A DNA stretch of 52,801 nucleotides from Aplysia californica (GCF_000002075.1 NW_004797835.1:277946-330746); one strand, 5' to 3'; shown: positions 11,920 to 23,677, counted from the stretch's first letter. Numbers and translations are program-made. Notes: a model not told the origin generated them from the letters alone.

Positions 11920-11955
11920 GTAGGTTTGAACGCCTTTCATATATGTATTACATGT

Positions 11956-11971
11956 CGGGGGGGGGGGGGGG
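11956..11971. repeat. Poly-G run
   Basis: An uninterrupted G tract shortly after the splice donor. Confidence 0.9.
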
Positions 11972-12047
11972 GAAATTTTTTTTTTACAGTACGATTTTAT
12001 TTAAGACCATGACATTCCCAAGAGGAAATGCGAATAGAGAAGTTGAA

Positions 12048-12703
12048 TTCACTCACACTCACTACCACACCCGCAACGACCCACAACTGTTGCGGTAAAG
12101 TTGCTCCGACGCTGTGATACCACACCCGCAACCCTCGCGGTTCGTACTTAGGAATTTTTTTCTCACGTTTAAACCGCACCGTTTGCGTTACTAGTTTGTC
12201 TTTTTTTTTAGTTCATTCAATTATCTTTCATTAGAAAAAAACGAAACTGAAATCAGACGAGCGCAAGTTGAGTTATTGACTTTGCTTTTACGACAGCTGC
12301 CCTTAGAACTGAATTTATCTTTTCGTCAGATCGCGTACATTGACAGTTTTCGAACATTTGAGAACGAAAGTGACTCAGAAACCAATGAATTGGTCGAAGA
12401 TTGTTATGACGAACTGGGTGGGGAAATTTGCAAAGTAGAATAAGGTTTAGTAGGGCCTCCAAAACCTAGATCTAGGGTTGCAGTAGTGGGGAAGGACGTG
12501 AGTAAGAAAGACAAAGGGAAAGCTATTTTTGACCAATTTTTGAAAACTTGTGAAAAAAAAGTAACAGTAAGAAAAAGCTGTAATTTTATCAGCGCAATTC
12601 GATGTTAATTTGCAAAAGCACAATGATTTTTAAAAATTACCCTTTAAATGGCTGGTACACAGGGAATAGCGACCCCGGAAATGGCTGGTAGTGAGTGAGT
12701 TAA
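12048..12703. mobile_element. Probable TTAA-flanked short element
   Basis: The left side reads TTCACTCACACTCACTACCA. The reverse complement of the right side reads TTAACTCACTCACTACCA. This gives an inverted terminal repeat ending in TTAA at 12700-12703, with a degraded left end. The left part has two copies of ACCACACCCGCAAC. No coding sequence. Its ends resemble those of family Y. Confidence 0.5.
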
Positions 12704-12974
12704 GAATATCTTTTGATGAGAGCCTTAGTTTTTTATTTGTTTTACATGTCTTTCTAGTTCTAGTAGTTTTGCCGTAGCTCATGTGTTGTTTTACTTTTGA
12801 AGAGCGGAACATTTCTGATCAGTTTTGTCACACATACCTTTTTGTTTTTGTGCTTTGTTTATGAAAGAGCAAGTGTGCTCTTATGTCCCAAACCTTAACG
12901 GATTCTAAAAGCCAGAAGAAATGTGCCAATTCTCTTTTACTTACAGTTACAGATGCAAGCTCATTTCTTCTTAT

Positions 12975-13375
12975 AACCCCCTGGGGCGGTGCCACTGACT
13001 GAAGTGTCTTTAGGCCATTCCCAAAGGGGGAACATTTCTCGTTCATGCACAGTAGAAATGTAAATGGGCTGATTTATCAATGTCACGCTCACAACTGTGC
13101 CTGGTCTACAACAGGGAACTGCTGCTTTTTCTTTCCTAATCCTTACTATTGTCGTTTTTCCTCTACTTCTTTTGTATGTTTGTCATACTTTTGTGTCCCG
13201 CTATTTCCGGGGTGCCTTGAAAGTCGAAACAGACTTTGTGCTGTTGAAGCTAGAGAGGTGAGCAGAATATGCCTGATTCCCTGTAAAAACTTTTCTGTTG
13301 ACATCCACCCCTTGACGCTCATATAACCTTATGCAGTTGTGAGTGCCGTAAAACCTCAACTGAATAAAATGAAAT
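12975..13375 (+). mobile_element. SINE type B, copy 2
   Basis: Starts at CCCCCTGGGGCGGTGCCACTG and ends with the shared tail (GACGCTCATATAACC...GAGTGCCG then AAAACCTCAACTGAATAAAA). ATTTCTTCTT occurs just before (12963-12972) and just after (13376-13385), a likely target duplication. Confidence 0.85.
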
Positions 13376-13449
13376 ATTTCTTCTTTTATGTGGCTTGTGA
13401 CAATCCCCAGGTTACACTGTAGCTACTGTAATGTTTTTGTGTCTTTCAG

Positions 13450-13514
13450 GGTTTCCTGATACTCACAGTATTTGGTTTTGACACAAGACTAGTGTTTTCT
13501 CCCCTCATCAGAAG
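13450..13514 (+). CDS. GPR155: GPR155/LYCHOS exon 4 of 6 in window: last membrane helix
   Basis: A 65-nt exon between GTCTTTCAG and AGAAG/GTACAT. It encodes GFLILTVFGFDTRLVFSPLI and ends in arginine codons, corresponding to the vertebrate segment with FGLDKHLIILPFKRR. This is the final hydrophobic helix before the cytosolic C terminus. It ends two bases into an Arg codon completed by the next exon. Too short to be found by length, but phase, splice sites and family match agree. Confidence 0.93.
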
Positions 13515-13934
13515 GTACATACAAACTTATAAAAGTGTTTTCAATTGTTTGAGTGATTGGAATCCTCATCAAAATTGTCGAGTGACTTGATACCATCTTT
13601 AGAATATTTAGTACGTTTGAGGGTATCCTTTAAAATGGAATCATTAAAATTCAGTGTTTGTGTTGATATCTGAAAAGTTAATCCATTCTTGTTCGAATCG
13701 GTTTTGTATAAATTGTCAAGGATAATTTAAGTTCTTCAATGCTGAAAAGTTTAAAGAAGACCCCCAAAGTACCACATAATATGGAATGCTTTTAGCATAT
13801 CTTATGGAGAAGATAAGGAACTTACTGTTTTGTGTCTGTCTTTGACCCAGAGAAAGATGGTAAAACCCTTCTGGTTCTCATATTCTATCTGTTTTTATGT
13901 TGTAGCAACGTTTTGATTCTATTTTAAGGATCTA

Positions 13935-15546
13935 CGAGGTCTGTCTCAGAATAATGATTCCCTGTCATGCTGTCCTCACCTATAATTATAAATCACCTTG
14001 CATTTGGTATCAACAGAAAGCTAATACAAATACCTATTCAACGTAGGAACCATCGAGTTCAAGACATTTCTCCATTTGATGTACCCAGTGGTCAAAGACA
14101 GTGGTCAGTGATCGTTTGTCCAAGGTCCCGAGTGCTTTTCTCAAAACCTCTTGAATCTGGTCCTCGTCCTCAAATCGCTGACCTCGCCTCATTTCTTTCA
14201 CCATGAGGAAGAGGTGGAAGTTGCCTGGGGGGAGTCGGGCGAATAGGGCGGGTGTTCCAATAATTCCCACGAGTAACCCTCAAGAAGCTCGTTCACAACT
14301 CTGGACTTGTGAACAGGCACGTTGTCATGATGCAGAATGGCGCCTTCTTCAAGCAAAGTGGGTATTTTTTCCGGATTGCAGGTCTCAGCTTGTTTTTGAG
14401 GACGAGTAGTCACCATTGACAGTTACGCCAGGTGGGACTAGCCAGTTCAGTATGATGCTACTTGGTCCAAAAAACATTGTGCATCACCTTTCTCTCCCCG
14501 TGTTTTCTGTGTGCGCTTCCATCTTTCATGTCAGACCCAGGGCTTCCAATCTTCCGCAATTTTGCGGATTTCCGCAAATTAGCAGAATTCCGCAAATGGA
14601 AAAATTTCCGTGAAAATTCGTGCAGAAAATTTTTTTTTTTTTTATGCGAAATAAAAAATTTCCGTTATTACCAATAGTCAACAATAACCAACCCATACCG
14701 GAAGTGCTCTTTTATTTGAAAGTGTAGACAGTGTCTTTCACTTTCACTTTCTAAAGCTCAAGAAGCAGAGCACCAGCTATGTAAACAAGAGGAAGAAATG
14801 ACGATTGTGATTCAATAGATCTTGGGCCTGCCAAGAAAAGAAAACTCAAAAGAGAGCTTGATTTTTTTTACCAGACTTGTTTATTTGTAAGTTTTGTTGT
14901 AGATTTAAGTTGAATAAGCTGTCAAGTTATTTAGATCTAGATTTTGGGTTTGGAAATATATGGATTAACACAAGCAGAAAATTATGTAGACCTACGCAAA
15001 GTGTGTTTTATTTCTCACTTGTTTTCTGTTAAATTTTGGCTTGAATAGCCATAAATGGCATACTTAGGATGCTCTGAAACCAAAAATTCTCAAACATAAA
15101 GGGGACGCTGTCCCCCTTCAACCCCCTGGACCCGAAAATCCTCGAAAAATGACATCAGCTGCAGACCTCCCACCTTCAAACCTCCTTGATCCTTTTCCTT
15201 ACTGTTTGAATTGATAGGGCATTATTCCCTATTACTTTGTATAGATCACCATGGGTTTCAACTGCAGACTTGCTGAGAAGAGTTGAAAATTTGATCACAA
15301 CTCGGACATCGTAGCGTGAGACGGTTGCACCAATGTTTTGCTCAGACATTTTCCTCGAATATACTTTAGACAAAATGCACCACACTTGACACGTCACACC
15401 TCTATGACCCGTTCACCAATGCACTTGCAATTTGACTTTGATATTTCTTAGACATGATGTCATTACGTCACAAAATTTACTGGCTGTCGGTTGCGTACTT
15501 TTGATTTTATGGGGAGGAGGGAAACTTTATTCTGAGGCAGACCTCG
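13935..15546 (-). mobile_element. Broken mariner transposon
   Basis: Both ends carry CGAGGTCTGYCTCAGAATAA inverted repeats flanked by TA (13933-13934 and 15547-15548). On the - strand the transposase begins MSEQNIGATVSRYDVRVVIK near 15349 and runs into a helix-turn-helix region (to about 15150). A later block (about 14480-14200) has LVPPGVTVNGDY, ILHHDNVPVH and EHPPYSPD. The C-terminal block runs to 14037 (ends LDGSYVE) in another frame. The usual PSD before FHLF reads PPGN, so the last catalytic Asp is lost, and there is at least one frameshift. The element is about 300 bp longer than usual because unrelated sequence lies at about 14490-15150. Confidence 0.92.
14490..15150. repeat. Foreign insert within the mariner
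   Basis: This stretch separates the N-terminal and middle transposase blocks and replaces part of the catalytic domain. It contains several TTTCCGCAAAT-like motifs near 14555-14600, a T run, and CCCCCTTCAACCCCCTGG near 15111. I do not recognise the inserted family, and the boundaries are approximate. Confidence 0.55.
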
Positions 15547-15548
15547 TA

Positions 15549-16848
15549 GCATGACTTAAAAATGCCTTTCTAGTTCTACTCTGATGGCAAAAGATCCTTT
15601 ATATCCCTTTGATTCTTCTGAGGCCAAGTAACTTGACATCACTTTCAGCCATTTTTGTCTCAAAGAAAGTAAACTTTTTCATAAATGCTTTCATGTTTCA
15701 CATAATGCTTTAAATGACATTTTATTTGATTTTGTTTATATTTCCAGACGAATGTCTAAGTATAGGTTTTTCTACACACTCTATGTTAGGTAATGTCTTT
15801 ATTGTGAAGAAATTCTGCTGTCTGTCATTATGCTTCTCATTGTAGTCTACTGTATATTGAATATGACCTGCCTGAAGATTTATCCACTTCTTTCGTAAAT
15901 AATTTTTGTGTTTGTAAACAAGTTGAATATTGTAGGATTATCTCTTTTTTTTTTCTCAAATCAAAAGCAGACTGCTGTGAAATGAAGTTTTGAGAGTTAA
16001 CTTCTTTTTTTTCATACCATGGCAAAAAATGACGCTCATGTTGCCATTTCATAGTTGTGAAACTTGAAGTTTATTTGGTACATAAAAGTATGATGTAATA
16101 ATAGAGTAAAGTGTTGGAAAGGGTGTATTAATTATGTACCTTTCGTGGTTATTGTTTTCATTTTGGTGGTATATTCTCATTTTAAGAAGAGCGAGTAGCA
16201 GCAGTGACACTGCAGTTATACAATGTTCCCTGCTGTTTTCAATAAGACTTAAACCAAATCATATTCAGCTAGTCTGTTTCATAATTTCTTTTGTTCATTC
16301 AACATATTATGTTTACTTGTTTTCTGTATAGCTTTTTTTTTTTTATCTCTTGGTGTTTTTACCTTGGTGTTGTTGTTCAGGCACTTTTGTCCTTGAAAGA
16401 AAAGATGTCTTAGTCTCTATTTATTCCAATTTATCCCTCTCTGTGCGTCTGGAAGTTCTTTAGGGACTAAATTATACCATTGTAAACTTTCTTTTCCACC
16501 TGTTCCCTGTAGTGCTAATTTATTATATCGCAAAATAGTCACAATATCATTAAATGTATCTTGTTGAAAGTAATTGACTTTTCATAAAAAATATAAACGT
16601 GGAGTTAATTTTGCATTTCAGAGTTGGGTTTGTCATTTCCTTTTCTGTTGGTCTCTAATATTTATCTTTGCTTTCCCCATTGAAGACCTCGGAGTAATAT
16701 CTCTCTACAAAGGTTAAGATTTTGAAGAGAAAATGCATTTTGTTCTGAAATTTGAAATGTACACTGGACTTTTGTCTTTGCTGAGCAACATATAAGTTCC
16801 TCATTTTCCATGTCTTTATCTCTTTTCTCATGTCCTGATTTGTAATTG
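15549..16848. other. Intron sequence, nothing recognised
   Basis: AT-rich; no gene, no convincing repeat. The T-rich short open frames here lack any domain-like content. Confidence 0.55.
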
Positions 16849-17272
16849 TATATATGTGTCACGATGCGGTGGAATCAGGTGAACGTCAGTTTTTTGGGCA
16901 TGTTGAGTTATTGGTATCACCTTAAAGCTTGTTCATTTGTCTTGCTTTCATCCAAAAAATACCCATTTACCTTAGATACAAGTTGAGATAATAGTGATTT
17001 CCGAGGTAAAATTAGTGAGAAAATTGCCGCCAAAGTTTGATTATTTCCTTAGCTTGAGAGTCCGTGGAAACTACAAATTTACATTTTGTGTGCCTTTGAT
17101 TAACGTTTTTCCGTATAATCAACCCAGAAATGTGTTCTTTAATGGACATGAAAGGTGCTGAGCCAAAAAAAAACAAATTCGATAAAAATTCTGAAACCTG
17201 CGGAAAAGTGCCAGTTTCTCCACTTTCATTGTTTTGATTAGCGCCTGATTTCACCATGCTGCCTCACATATG
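16849..17272 (+). mobile_element. MITE family M, copy 2
   Basis: Left end CGATGCGGTGGAATCAGG, right end GCGCCTGATTTCACCATG next to CCTCACATATG, with family interior (AAAATTGCCGCCAAAGTTTG). Same orientation as copy 1. Confidence 0.85.
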
Positions 17273-17426
17273 GTGTAGTTTACTAAGCAAGTCATGTGCC
17301 AAAAATTAATCAGTTAAGGCAAAGGTTTAAATTATATAGAAAAATGTGATATGACAAGTTTGTTTTAGCTTGTTGTTATTTAGGATAAAAACCTTCAGAC
17401 GAGTGTCTTAATCATTTACATGTTAA

Positions 17427-18541
17427 TTAACTCATTCACTACGCCGAGCCGTGAGGGGCGGCGCGGCTAAAGTGCCGTCAGTATGCTAAGCCGCCCCCGG
17501 CGGCGCGAGAACCGATCTTCAATTTTAGCCTAGATTCTATTCCAATCCACATATCCATGTTAAAATAAAGGTCATAATATAATGTTGACTTCCGGGTCAA
17601 GCATTTCCACTGAAAATCGGAAATTATGATTCAGTTTCGAAATGCGATTTCGTAGTTTATTCGACTTCATTTTATCGCGATGCCAAAATTATAGCCCGGA
17701 CACCAGTTTTGGTAATTTTACACAACAAAATCTATCATTATTTTGCCCACTAAAGAAGTGTAGGACTCTTTTTTATAATATTGATACGATTGGACTCGTA
17801 TTGCCAATGCACTGTTATTGAGAAATCAATATTTTTGAGTGCTAGATCTAGGTCTAGATCTAAATAGTCAAAATATTTTTTTCTACCCCAAATCAGTACT
17901 TTTTGATGAAATTACTATGAAATTACACAAAAAGGGTCACTCAAGACATGTATAGGTTTATTCCAAATGCATTTCTGAATAATTCCATATAAGATACGAG
18001 CGGGTTTTTTTCTGTTTGTGATCGTTTTTCAAGATTATAAAAAAAAATAATTTTTGTTCAATATTGGGTGTTGTGTTCAAAATGTACAAGTGTAGGACTC
18101 TTTTTTATAATATTGATACGATTGGACTCGTATTGCCAATGCACTGTTATTGAGAAAATAACTGCAAACTTTTCAATATTTTCCAGTTCTATATATATAT
18201 ATTCATTTATGGTAATTTTGATGTATCATTTGACTAGGTGCAAACATATTTTTTGAGTTTCACCAAAGATTATAAATTTTTTATTTTCAAATTTTATCGG
18301 CATCCAATCAAAACTGTGTTGCATAATCGTCTCTTACAGGAACCAAAGTTGAAAAATACATAAATAAACATTACAGATGTATTCTACAAACCATACTGAA
18401 AATATTGGTATATCATACGTTGATATTTATTTGAATTTGTGGCCCCAAAGACCTTTTAACTGCCCACTAGTCATCCTCTCTTTCGCTCTCCCGAAAAAAA
18501 ATTCGTCCACAAGCCGAAAATAATACGTAGCGAATGAGTTA
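17427..18541. mobile_element. TTAA-flanked element family Y, copy 2, with both ends
   Basis: Starts TTAACTCATTCACTACG and ends CGTAGCGAATGAGTTAA, giving 13-bp inverted repeats plus TTAA on both sides. Just inside the left end is a GC-rich potential hairpin (GGGGCGGCGCGGCTAA with TTAGCCGCCCCCGGCGGCG). No transposase. The 5.3-kb chimera contains the right three quarters of the same family. TTAA targets and short TIRs fit piggyBac-type mobilisation. Confidence 0.8.
17756..18157. repeat. Identical 70-bp direct duplication inside family Y copy 2
   Basis: 17756-17825 and 18088-18157 are identical over 70 bases (AAGTGTAGGACTC to TTGAGAAA). Copy 1 of the element has this block once (about 6605-6675), with different sequence at the second position. 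Confidence 0.95.
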
Positions 18542-19328
18542 AAGCAAAGTCAAGTCTTGAAGAAAAAAAATACTCCTTTTTCAGCACCAGTCTTGTTAAA
18601 TAACTTTAAGAAGCATTCTTCTAAAACAGCTGAGGTTCTTTTCAGCCTTTGCTATATTATATATGAAACAACTGCTTTAAGTCACAGTTCTATATAATAT
18701 ATATTTTTTAAAAAGAGACTCGACTTCACACTGACATTGACAGTTGGCTTAATTCGTTTGTTAGATAATGGTTTTTTCTTTAGTGTTTCGGTAGATTCTT
18801 TGAGTTTGTTGTTTATTATGTGAACTTAATCTTCATTAGGCCTAATAGAGTTGCTTGATTTTTTTTTCAATATTTATTATTAGCTTGACTTCTTATTGAA
18901 TCATTGTGACTAGTCTTTTCTTGAAATTCAAATAAAGAAGGCTAGTCACTTTGAAGAAAAGTGAGTCTCTTACTCCCAGAAAATTATTTTTTTAGTTTGA
19001 AGTAAATTATGTTTTATTATTTTATTATGGTTGTCTGTGAAAACAGAATATTCTTATTAGAACTGGTGGAGAAATAGTTATGAAATCTCAACAACCTCTT
19101 TTAGGCAGATTTTAAGATTTCAAGCCATAATGTGGGGTTTTGAAGAGAATTTGATAGAGACCTTTTTTCATTTTTAATGTACTTTTTGTACTGGTTTTTC
19201 AATGAGCACAAATCTGTATAATGAGTACATCTTTTAAAAAATTTGATGCAGACCTTTGTGCTATGTACTATGTGTTCTCTTGAAAGTGATGTGTGAAATG
19301 CATATTACTGCTTTATTTCCCTTGGTAG
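18542..19328. other. Intron sequence, nothing recognised
   Basis: AT-rich. Ends in the acceptor TTTCCCTTGGTAG before the next exon. Confidence 0.55.
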
Positions 19329-19469
19329 ACTGAGACGTTTGATGTTTGGTGCTGAGGTCTTGCACTTACCGAAGATGACAGAGCTGGACTCGGTCACAAG
19401 ACAGACTTGCCAGCAGTTCACAGATTACCACAAGGAGAACTGTTCTAGGGACATTGTCAAGGAAAGAAA
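19329..19469 (+). CDS. GPR155: GPR155/LYCHOS exon 5 of 6 in window: linker before the DEP domain
   Basis: A 141-nt exon whose first base completes an Arg codon from the previous exon. It encodes RLRRLMFGAEVLHLPKMTEL, then TCQQFTDYHKENCSRDIVKE and RK. Vertebrate GPR155 has the closely similar TCQQFIHYHRDLCIRNIVKE immediately before its DEP domain, so the identity is firm. It is cytosolic by topology. Donor GAAAGAAA/GTAAGT, ending two bases into a Lys codon. The following intron is 22.6 kb. Confidence 0.95.
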
Positions 19470-19499
19470 GTAAGTTTTTTGGGGGTTTTTTTAAAAATA

Positions 19500-20292
19500 C
19501 AGTCAAACCTGTGTAAGACGGCCACCCATTGTCAAGGAGAAAAGTGGCCGTATAAGACAGGTGGTCGTCTTAGGCAGGACTGATCAAGATGAAGAAAACA
19601 AACTTTTCCATCTGAGGTCCCAATCGAAAGTAGCCGCACTGTTGTTGTTGTTGGTGGTGGTGTTGGTTTGTATTTTGTTTGTAATTTTTATTTGTTGCTG
19701 ATTTGCACAAGGGTGACAATAAAACGAAATGTATCAGACGAGGAAGACCGAGTGCCATGTTAAAACAAACATATGGGTCGCCACCACTTGGAGAACGAGC
19801 GACGTTTCTGTCACAAGTTCATGTTGACGTCCTTTGTTACTTTGTTACAGACTGGGTAAACAGTGACCACTCATCTCACTTACAATTTGTGTATGAGTTC
19901 TGGGCGGGACTTATGGGTTATGAGGGATCACACGCTTACCTCACCAAGAGCTGAAAATTAGTAGCTATTGGTCAACAGTGGGAGGGGCCTACGCAACATG
20001 ATCGTTTGGAGGGACTACCTAACAACAACGACAGGTGATTGAATTATGACGGCTCGCCCACAACGCCAGGAGCCAATGCACAATTTATGACAAAACGTAA
20101 TGGAGTCACAAAGGTGGCCGTCTAAGACAGGTATTATTGCTTAGTGTGATAGGGGTTGTGTGTTAAAATATGATGGCCGCGGCCGCGTTGGACAGGTGCC
20201 CGTTTTACACAGTTAAATTATATAGAAAAAACGCAAGGGGGGAAATGGAAACTGGCCGTTTGTGGAGGTGGCCGTCAGGGCAGGTTTGACTG
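19500..20292. mobile_element. Non-autonomous pogo-type element (family P), copy 1
   Basis: Inverted ends CAGTCAAACCTGTGTAAGAC and CAGTCAAACCTGCCCTGAC, flanked by TA at 19498-19499 and 20293-20294. Repeated GGCCGTCTAAGACAGGT-like motifs lie inside. Closely related to 47301-48070. No transposase. CAGTCAAACCTG-like termini with TA targets suggest pogo/Tigger-type mobilisation; that is inference. Confidence 0.85.
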
Positions 20293-20559
20293 TAGTTCCT
20301 TTTGGACTAATTTTCAGGGTTCTGTGTAGTGCTTCCCATAATATCCCATATTACTTATGCTTGTATTGTCAACTTAGCTGATCTGCTTCAGTTTTTAGTT
20401 GAAGCTTGTTTTTTTATTGTGTGCTTGTATTTTAACTTATTCTCAGTTCTATGATATTCCATATTTATCTTGCAAGAAACAACTGTTGTCATTGCTGTTT
20501 TAATGTTTGCTTTTTTTGTTAAATGTGGTGCCAACATCCAACGTATCTAATTATATCTG
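20293..20559. other. Intron sequence, nothing recognised
   Basis: AT-rich, no gene. Confidence 0.5.
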
Positions 20560-20792
20560 TATTAGACTATGTATCCTTATACGTGACGCGATGTTGCGCG
20601 CGACAGTCGCGAGGTGTGTAACCTTATGCGCGACTACGTCGCACGCAAATTTTCAGTCGCGTGCGACAGAAGCAGCATATATGTCTCATTATGTCACGCG
20701 TGACTGGTAAAACCCGTGCGCGACTGGCAGTTCACAACAGAGAGACAGTAGCAAGTTATTTTTGGCACATAGCGTGGAACCTTGCCTTCACC

Positions 20793-20838
<46 letters not shown>

Positions 20839-21035
20839 CGGCATGTCGACCGTGGGCACGCCTTGGCTAGGTATTTTGACCAATGGTGATACTCTAAACC
20901 TGCCACACCCCCAGTCTGTCTCATGCGACGAGACCCTCGTTCGCTATATGGACCGATCAGATGCGACAGCCATGCGCTCACGCGCGACGTTACGTCACGT
21001 CGCGTGTAAGGAGACAGTTTCTTTATAATCTTATT
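20560..21035. repeat. GC-rich inverted-repeat element with CGCGAC motifs
   Basis: The left part (TCCTTATACGTGACGCGATG) and the reverse complement of the right part (TCTCCTTACACGCGACGTGACG) are similar. Many CGCGAC/GTCGCG words fill both flanks, in sharp contrast to the AT-rich surroundings. A (CA)n run (about 20796-20836) lies in the middle. It looks like a short DNA transposon; superfamily unknown. Confidence 0.5.
20796..20836. repeat. (CA)n microsatellite
   Basis: Pure CA run of about 20 units. Confidence 0.95.
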
Positions 21036-21205
21036 TGATTGATTTTAGAGCGACAAGGACCAGACGCGATGTTACAAGCTCTTAGGCTCGCTTTAAGTTC
21101 AGTACTTTCAGAAGAAAAAAAAATCTTTGATTTTAAATAGGCAAAGCAGGAACCTCAGTCTCGATTTTTCCTTCTTGCGCTTTAATATTACCTGGAACAG
21201 AAATA

Positions 21206-21345
21206 CTTGAATGGTGGGTGGTTGGCGGGTGCTCTAGTGTGGTTTGCTACTTTTTTTCTATTAATCACCTATTTTCCTGATCTCTATTCCTTTTTTGTGT
21301 TTGTTACTCTCTTGTAACACCTCTAAATCTTCGGCACTTATAATT
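21206..21345 (+). mobile_element. Short SINE (type C), copy 2, tail truncated
   Basis: Matches copy 1 at 1668 from GGTTGGCGGGTGCTCTAG through TTGTAACACCTC. It stops after CGGCACTTATAA, before the hairpin tail. Confidence 0.75.
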
Positions 21346-22085
21346 TAGCCCTGCATGTTTGTCGACAATCGTCTGAAATCCGACAATCGTGACCCAACCC
21401 GTGAGCCGGCCGATGCTATCGCGAGGCCCACCTGTATCAGTCAATGTGGAAAGTGCGAGGCCTGGCCGACTGCCAGCGCCCCCTTTTTCTCTCGTTGGCT
21501 TTGTCGGCACTTTAGTTTTTGTGCCGGCCTCCGACATCGGCGTTTCCGACATAATTGTCGGAACCTGAGTAGAAATACGAATACGAAAAAGGATGACGAC
21601 CTAAATTATCTACTTTCAATTGCGTTCTCGAGCGGCCATTTTGAATTTCGTTTGTTAACTGATTGTTCAGATCATGTGGGTTCATTCAAGTCCGACTCAT
21701 TTGTTCTACTAGATCTAGATTTACAGATTATTATAGACCTCAATGGAGGATTCGTATTCCATTTCTATTGTGTCAAACCCTATTATAGGTTGTACAGTAA
21801 TATTAATGTTGGTAAAACGCATTTCATCAGGTGCGTGAATAATTTACTTAGAATCTAGATCTAGAATCTAGATCTAGATCCTAGATCTAGAGACTCAGCT
21901 GAGTCCCTCTTTTGGGAATCAGATGCGGATTTGTCGTTCAAGGTCTACTCCTATTCACTTGTTCTACTAGATCTAGATCTATTTAGATTACTAGATGTAT
22001 AACTATATGGAGGATTCATATTCCAATTCTATTGCATTATGATTATTGTATCAAACCATCTTATAGCAATGTAGGCCATATGCCA
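21346..22085. repeat. Region with a diverged direct duplication and AGATCT-rich tracts
   Basis: About 21690-21790 and 21945-22062 share TTGTTCTACTAGATCTAGAT, ATGGAGGATTC, TATTCCA and TCAAACC in the same order, an old direct duplication about 255 bp apart. Between them is a run of overlapping TAGATCTAGA words (about 21851-21890). GC-rich sequence with CCGACAATCGT motifs precedes them (21355-21560). No real gene seen; the 167-residue open frame across it has no domain-like content. Confidence 0.6.
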
Positions 22086-22089
22086 TATT

Positions 22090-22420
22090 ATGCTCCTTGT
22101 TTGTTTTGAGGTGTGCTTTTTTGGGGGGGGACTTGTGCTGGCCTTTTTACATGAGGGCCATTGCAGGTTCTTTTTTGGGGTAGGCCGAGGGGTAGGGTTT
22201 GGGTTAGGGTTAGGTCTCTTCTTTATTGTTTTTGTTGGGGTGGTCGCTCGTTACTCTAAAGTCCTTCCTTTTATGACACCCATAATTTTTTTTTAAATTT
22301 TAAGTTATTGGGGGGGGGGGGGGGGGGTGCAAAAATTTTCAGACGATCTGGTTGAGGCTCACATGCAGGTCTATTATATGGCCTTTTTGCATTGCAAGTG
22401 CTGTAAAATTCTTACTAAAA
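22090..22420 (+). mobile_element. Decayed SINE ending in the shared tail
   Basis: The end (about 22355-22420: GGCTCACATGCAGG..., TTGCAAGTGCTG, TTCTTACTAAAAC) is a diverged form of the common SINE/LINE tail. The body is too degraded to assign; it includes G runs at 22124 and 22311-22327. Confidence 0.5.
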
Positions 22421-23440
22421 CTAATACTTCAACAAGGATGCATGTTGCTCTGAAGGAGATCTAATGGTCTGGTTAGGTCTGAGTAGATGATTTAAGGACT
22501 GGTTTCCAATGCCTACAGACAGTTTGCTACAACTTTGAGTATCCTTGTGGTGCAATTCTATTTTATGTCAAGCTCAACTGCTCAGTGTAAGTCTCCGCCA
22601 TATGGACAATCCCATGGTATCTGACGGGAGGTTTGGATAAAACTGTAATTCAATAACAGTTAATTTATTTCAACGTTTAAATTATTAGAACTTTTAAAAA
22701 CATATTAAGAATATTAAATGCAGTTTTTAAACAAATTAATGTACTTAATGCAAATTATGTGAAGTGTTTGGTTTTGGTAACTGGCCAGACAGAAAAAATA
22801 CTTCCGTTTTTGGTAATGATATGCAGCATTAACTCACTTGCGACTGGGCCCTTTCACCAGTCACAAGCGTTGAAGACTGGCGTTTTTGGGGGTATTTCAA
22901 TAAATCACCACAACTCTCAGAATTACCCTATTGTAATTATTTTTTGACACAGTAAAGTAACATTCAAGCTTAATCTAATACAAAAATCTTTAATTTGTAT
23001 GATTTTTACAAAATTGGCATGAATTTGATTTTCCGAAAAATTTCCAGAGACGTGACAAGTAGAACGAAATTCACTACAACAACAAAAATAAAAGTTCAAA
23101 GTGTTCTGGTTTGATTTGTATACGTGTGCGAGTGTTTGGTGAAAATATAAAAGCTTGTCTGTGCATTGATTCAGACCCATACACTGAATTACATGAGACA
23201 GATGTACGGCACGACGTGATTTCGTTGCGCGAAAAACAACACCGGTACTAGTGCTAGATCTAGCCCTAGAACTACGACTCGGGCCGTGTTCGGGTACATA
23301 TCCAAGATCCTAACTATTAGACACATCATATTCTGAGACACTAGAACTAGTAAAACGTACAGAAATATAGAAAACGTCGAAATTACGTGATTCTTGTTCA
23401 TGCGACTTCTTCGACCGTTACTACGACGCGACTGTCAGAT
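22421..23440. other. Intron sequence; TTAA-type terminus near 22832
   Basis: No gene. TTAACTCACTTGCGACTGG near 22832 resembles family Y ends and could be the left terminus of an unrecognised element. The rest is AT-rich. Confidence 0.45.
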
Positions 23441-23677
23441 TACTATCAGCTGTATAGAAAAAAACAAAGCGCGAGTTCCGGTCTGTTCAACCCAAGGAGA
23501 TTAAAAGTAATGGAGGATGCTCTGTCGGCGGCACCGCACGCCTGATAGGAGCCCTCACTCGCGGCAGAACTGTGGTCTACCTGCGCTGCGCGAATCCCCG
23601 ACTTACGCACTGAAATCTAGATAAGACAGAAGGTTTTATTCCGAGGTCCTTGAGATTAGGCAAGTCAATTAGTAAAA

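Noticed and set aside
22190-22217. Short GGGTTAGGGTTAGG run resembling telomere repeats
   Set aside because: Only two to three units in a G-rich low-complexity stretch; chance occurrence is likely.
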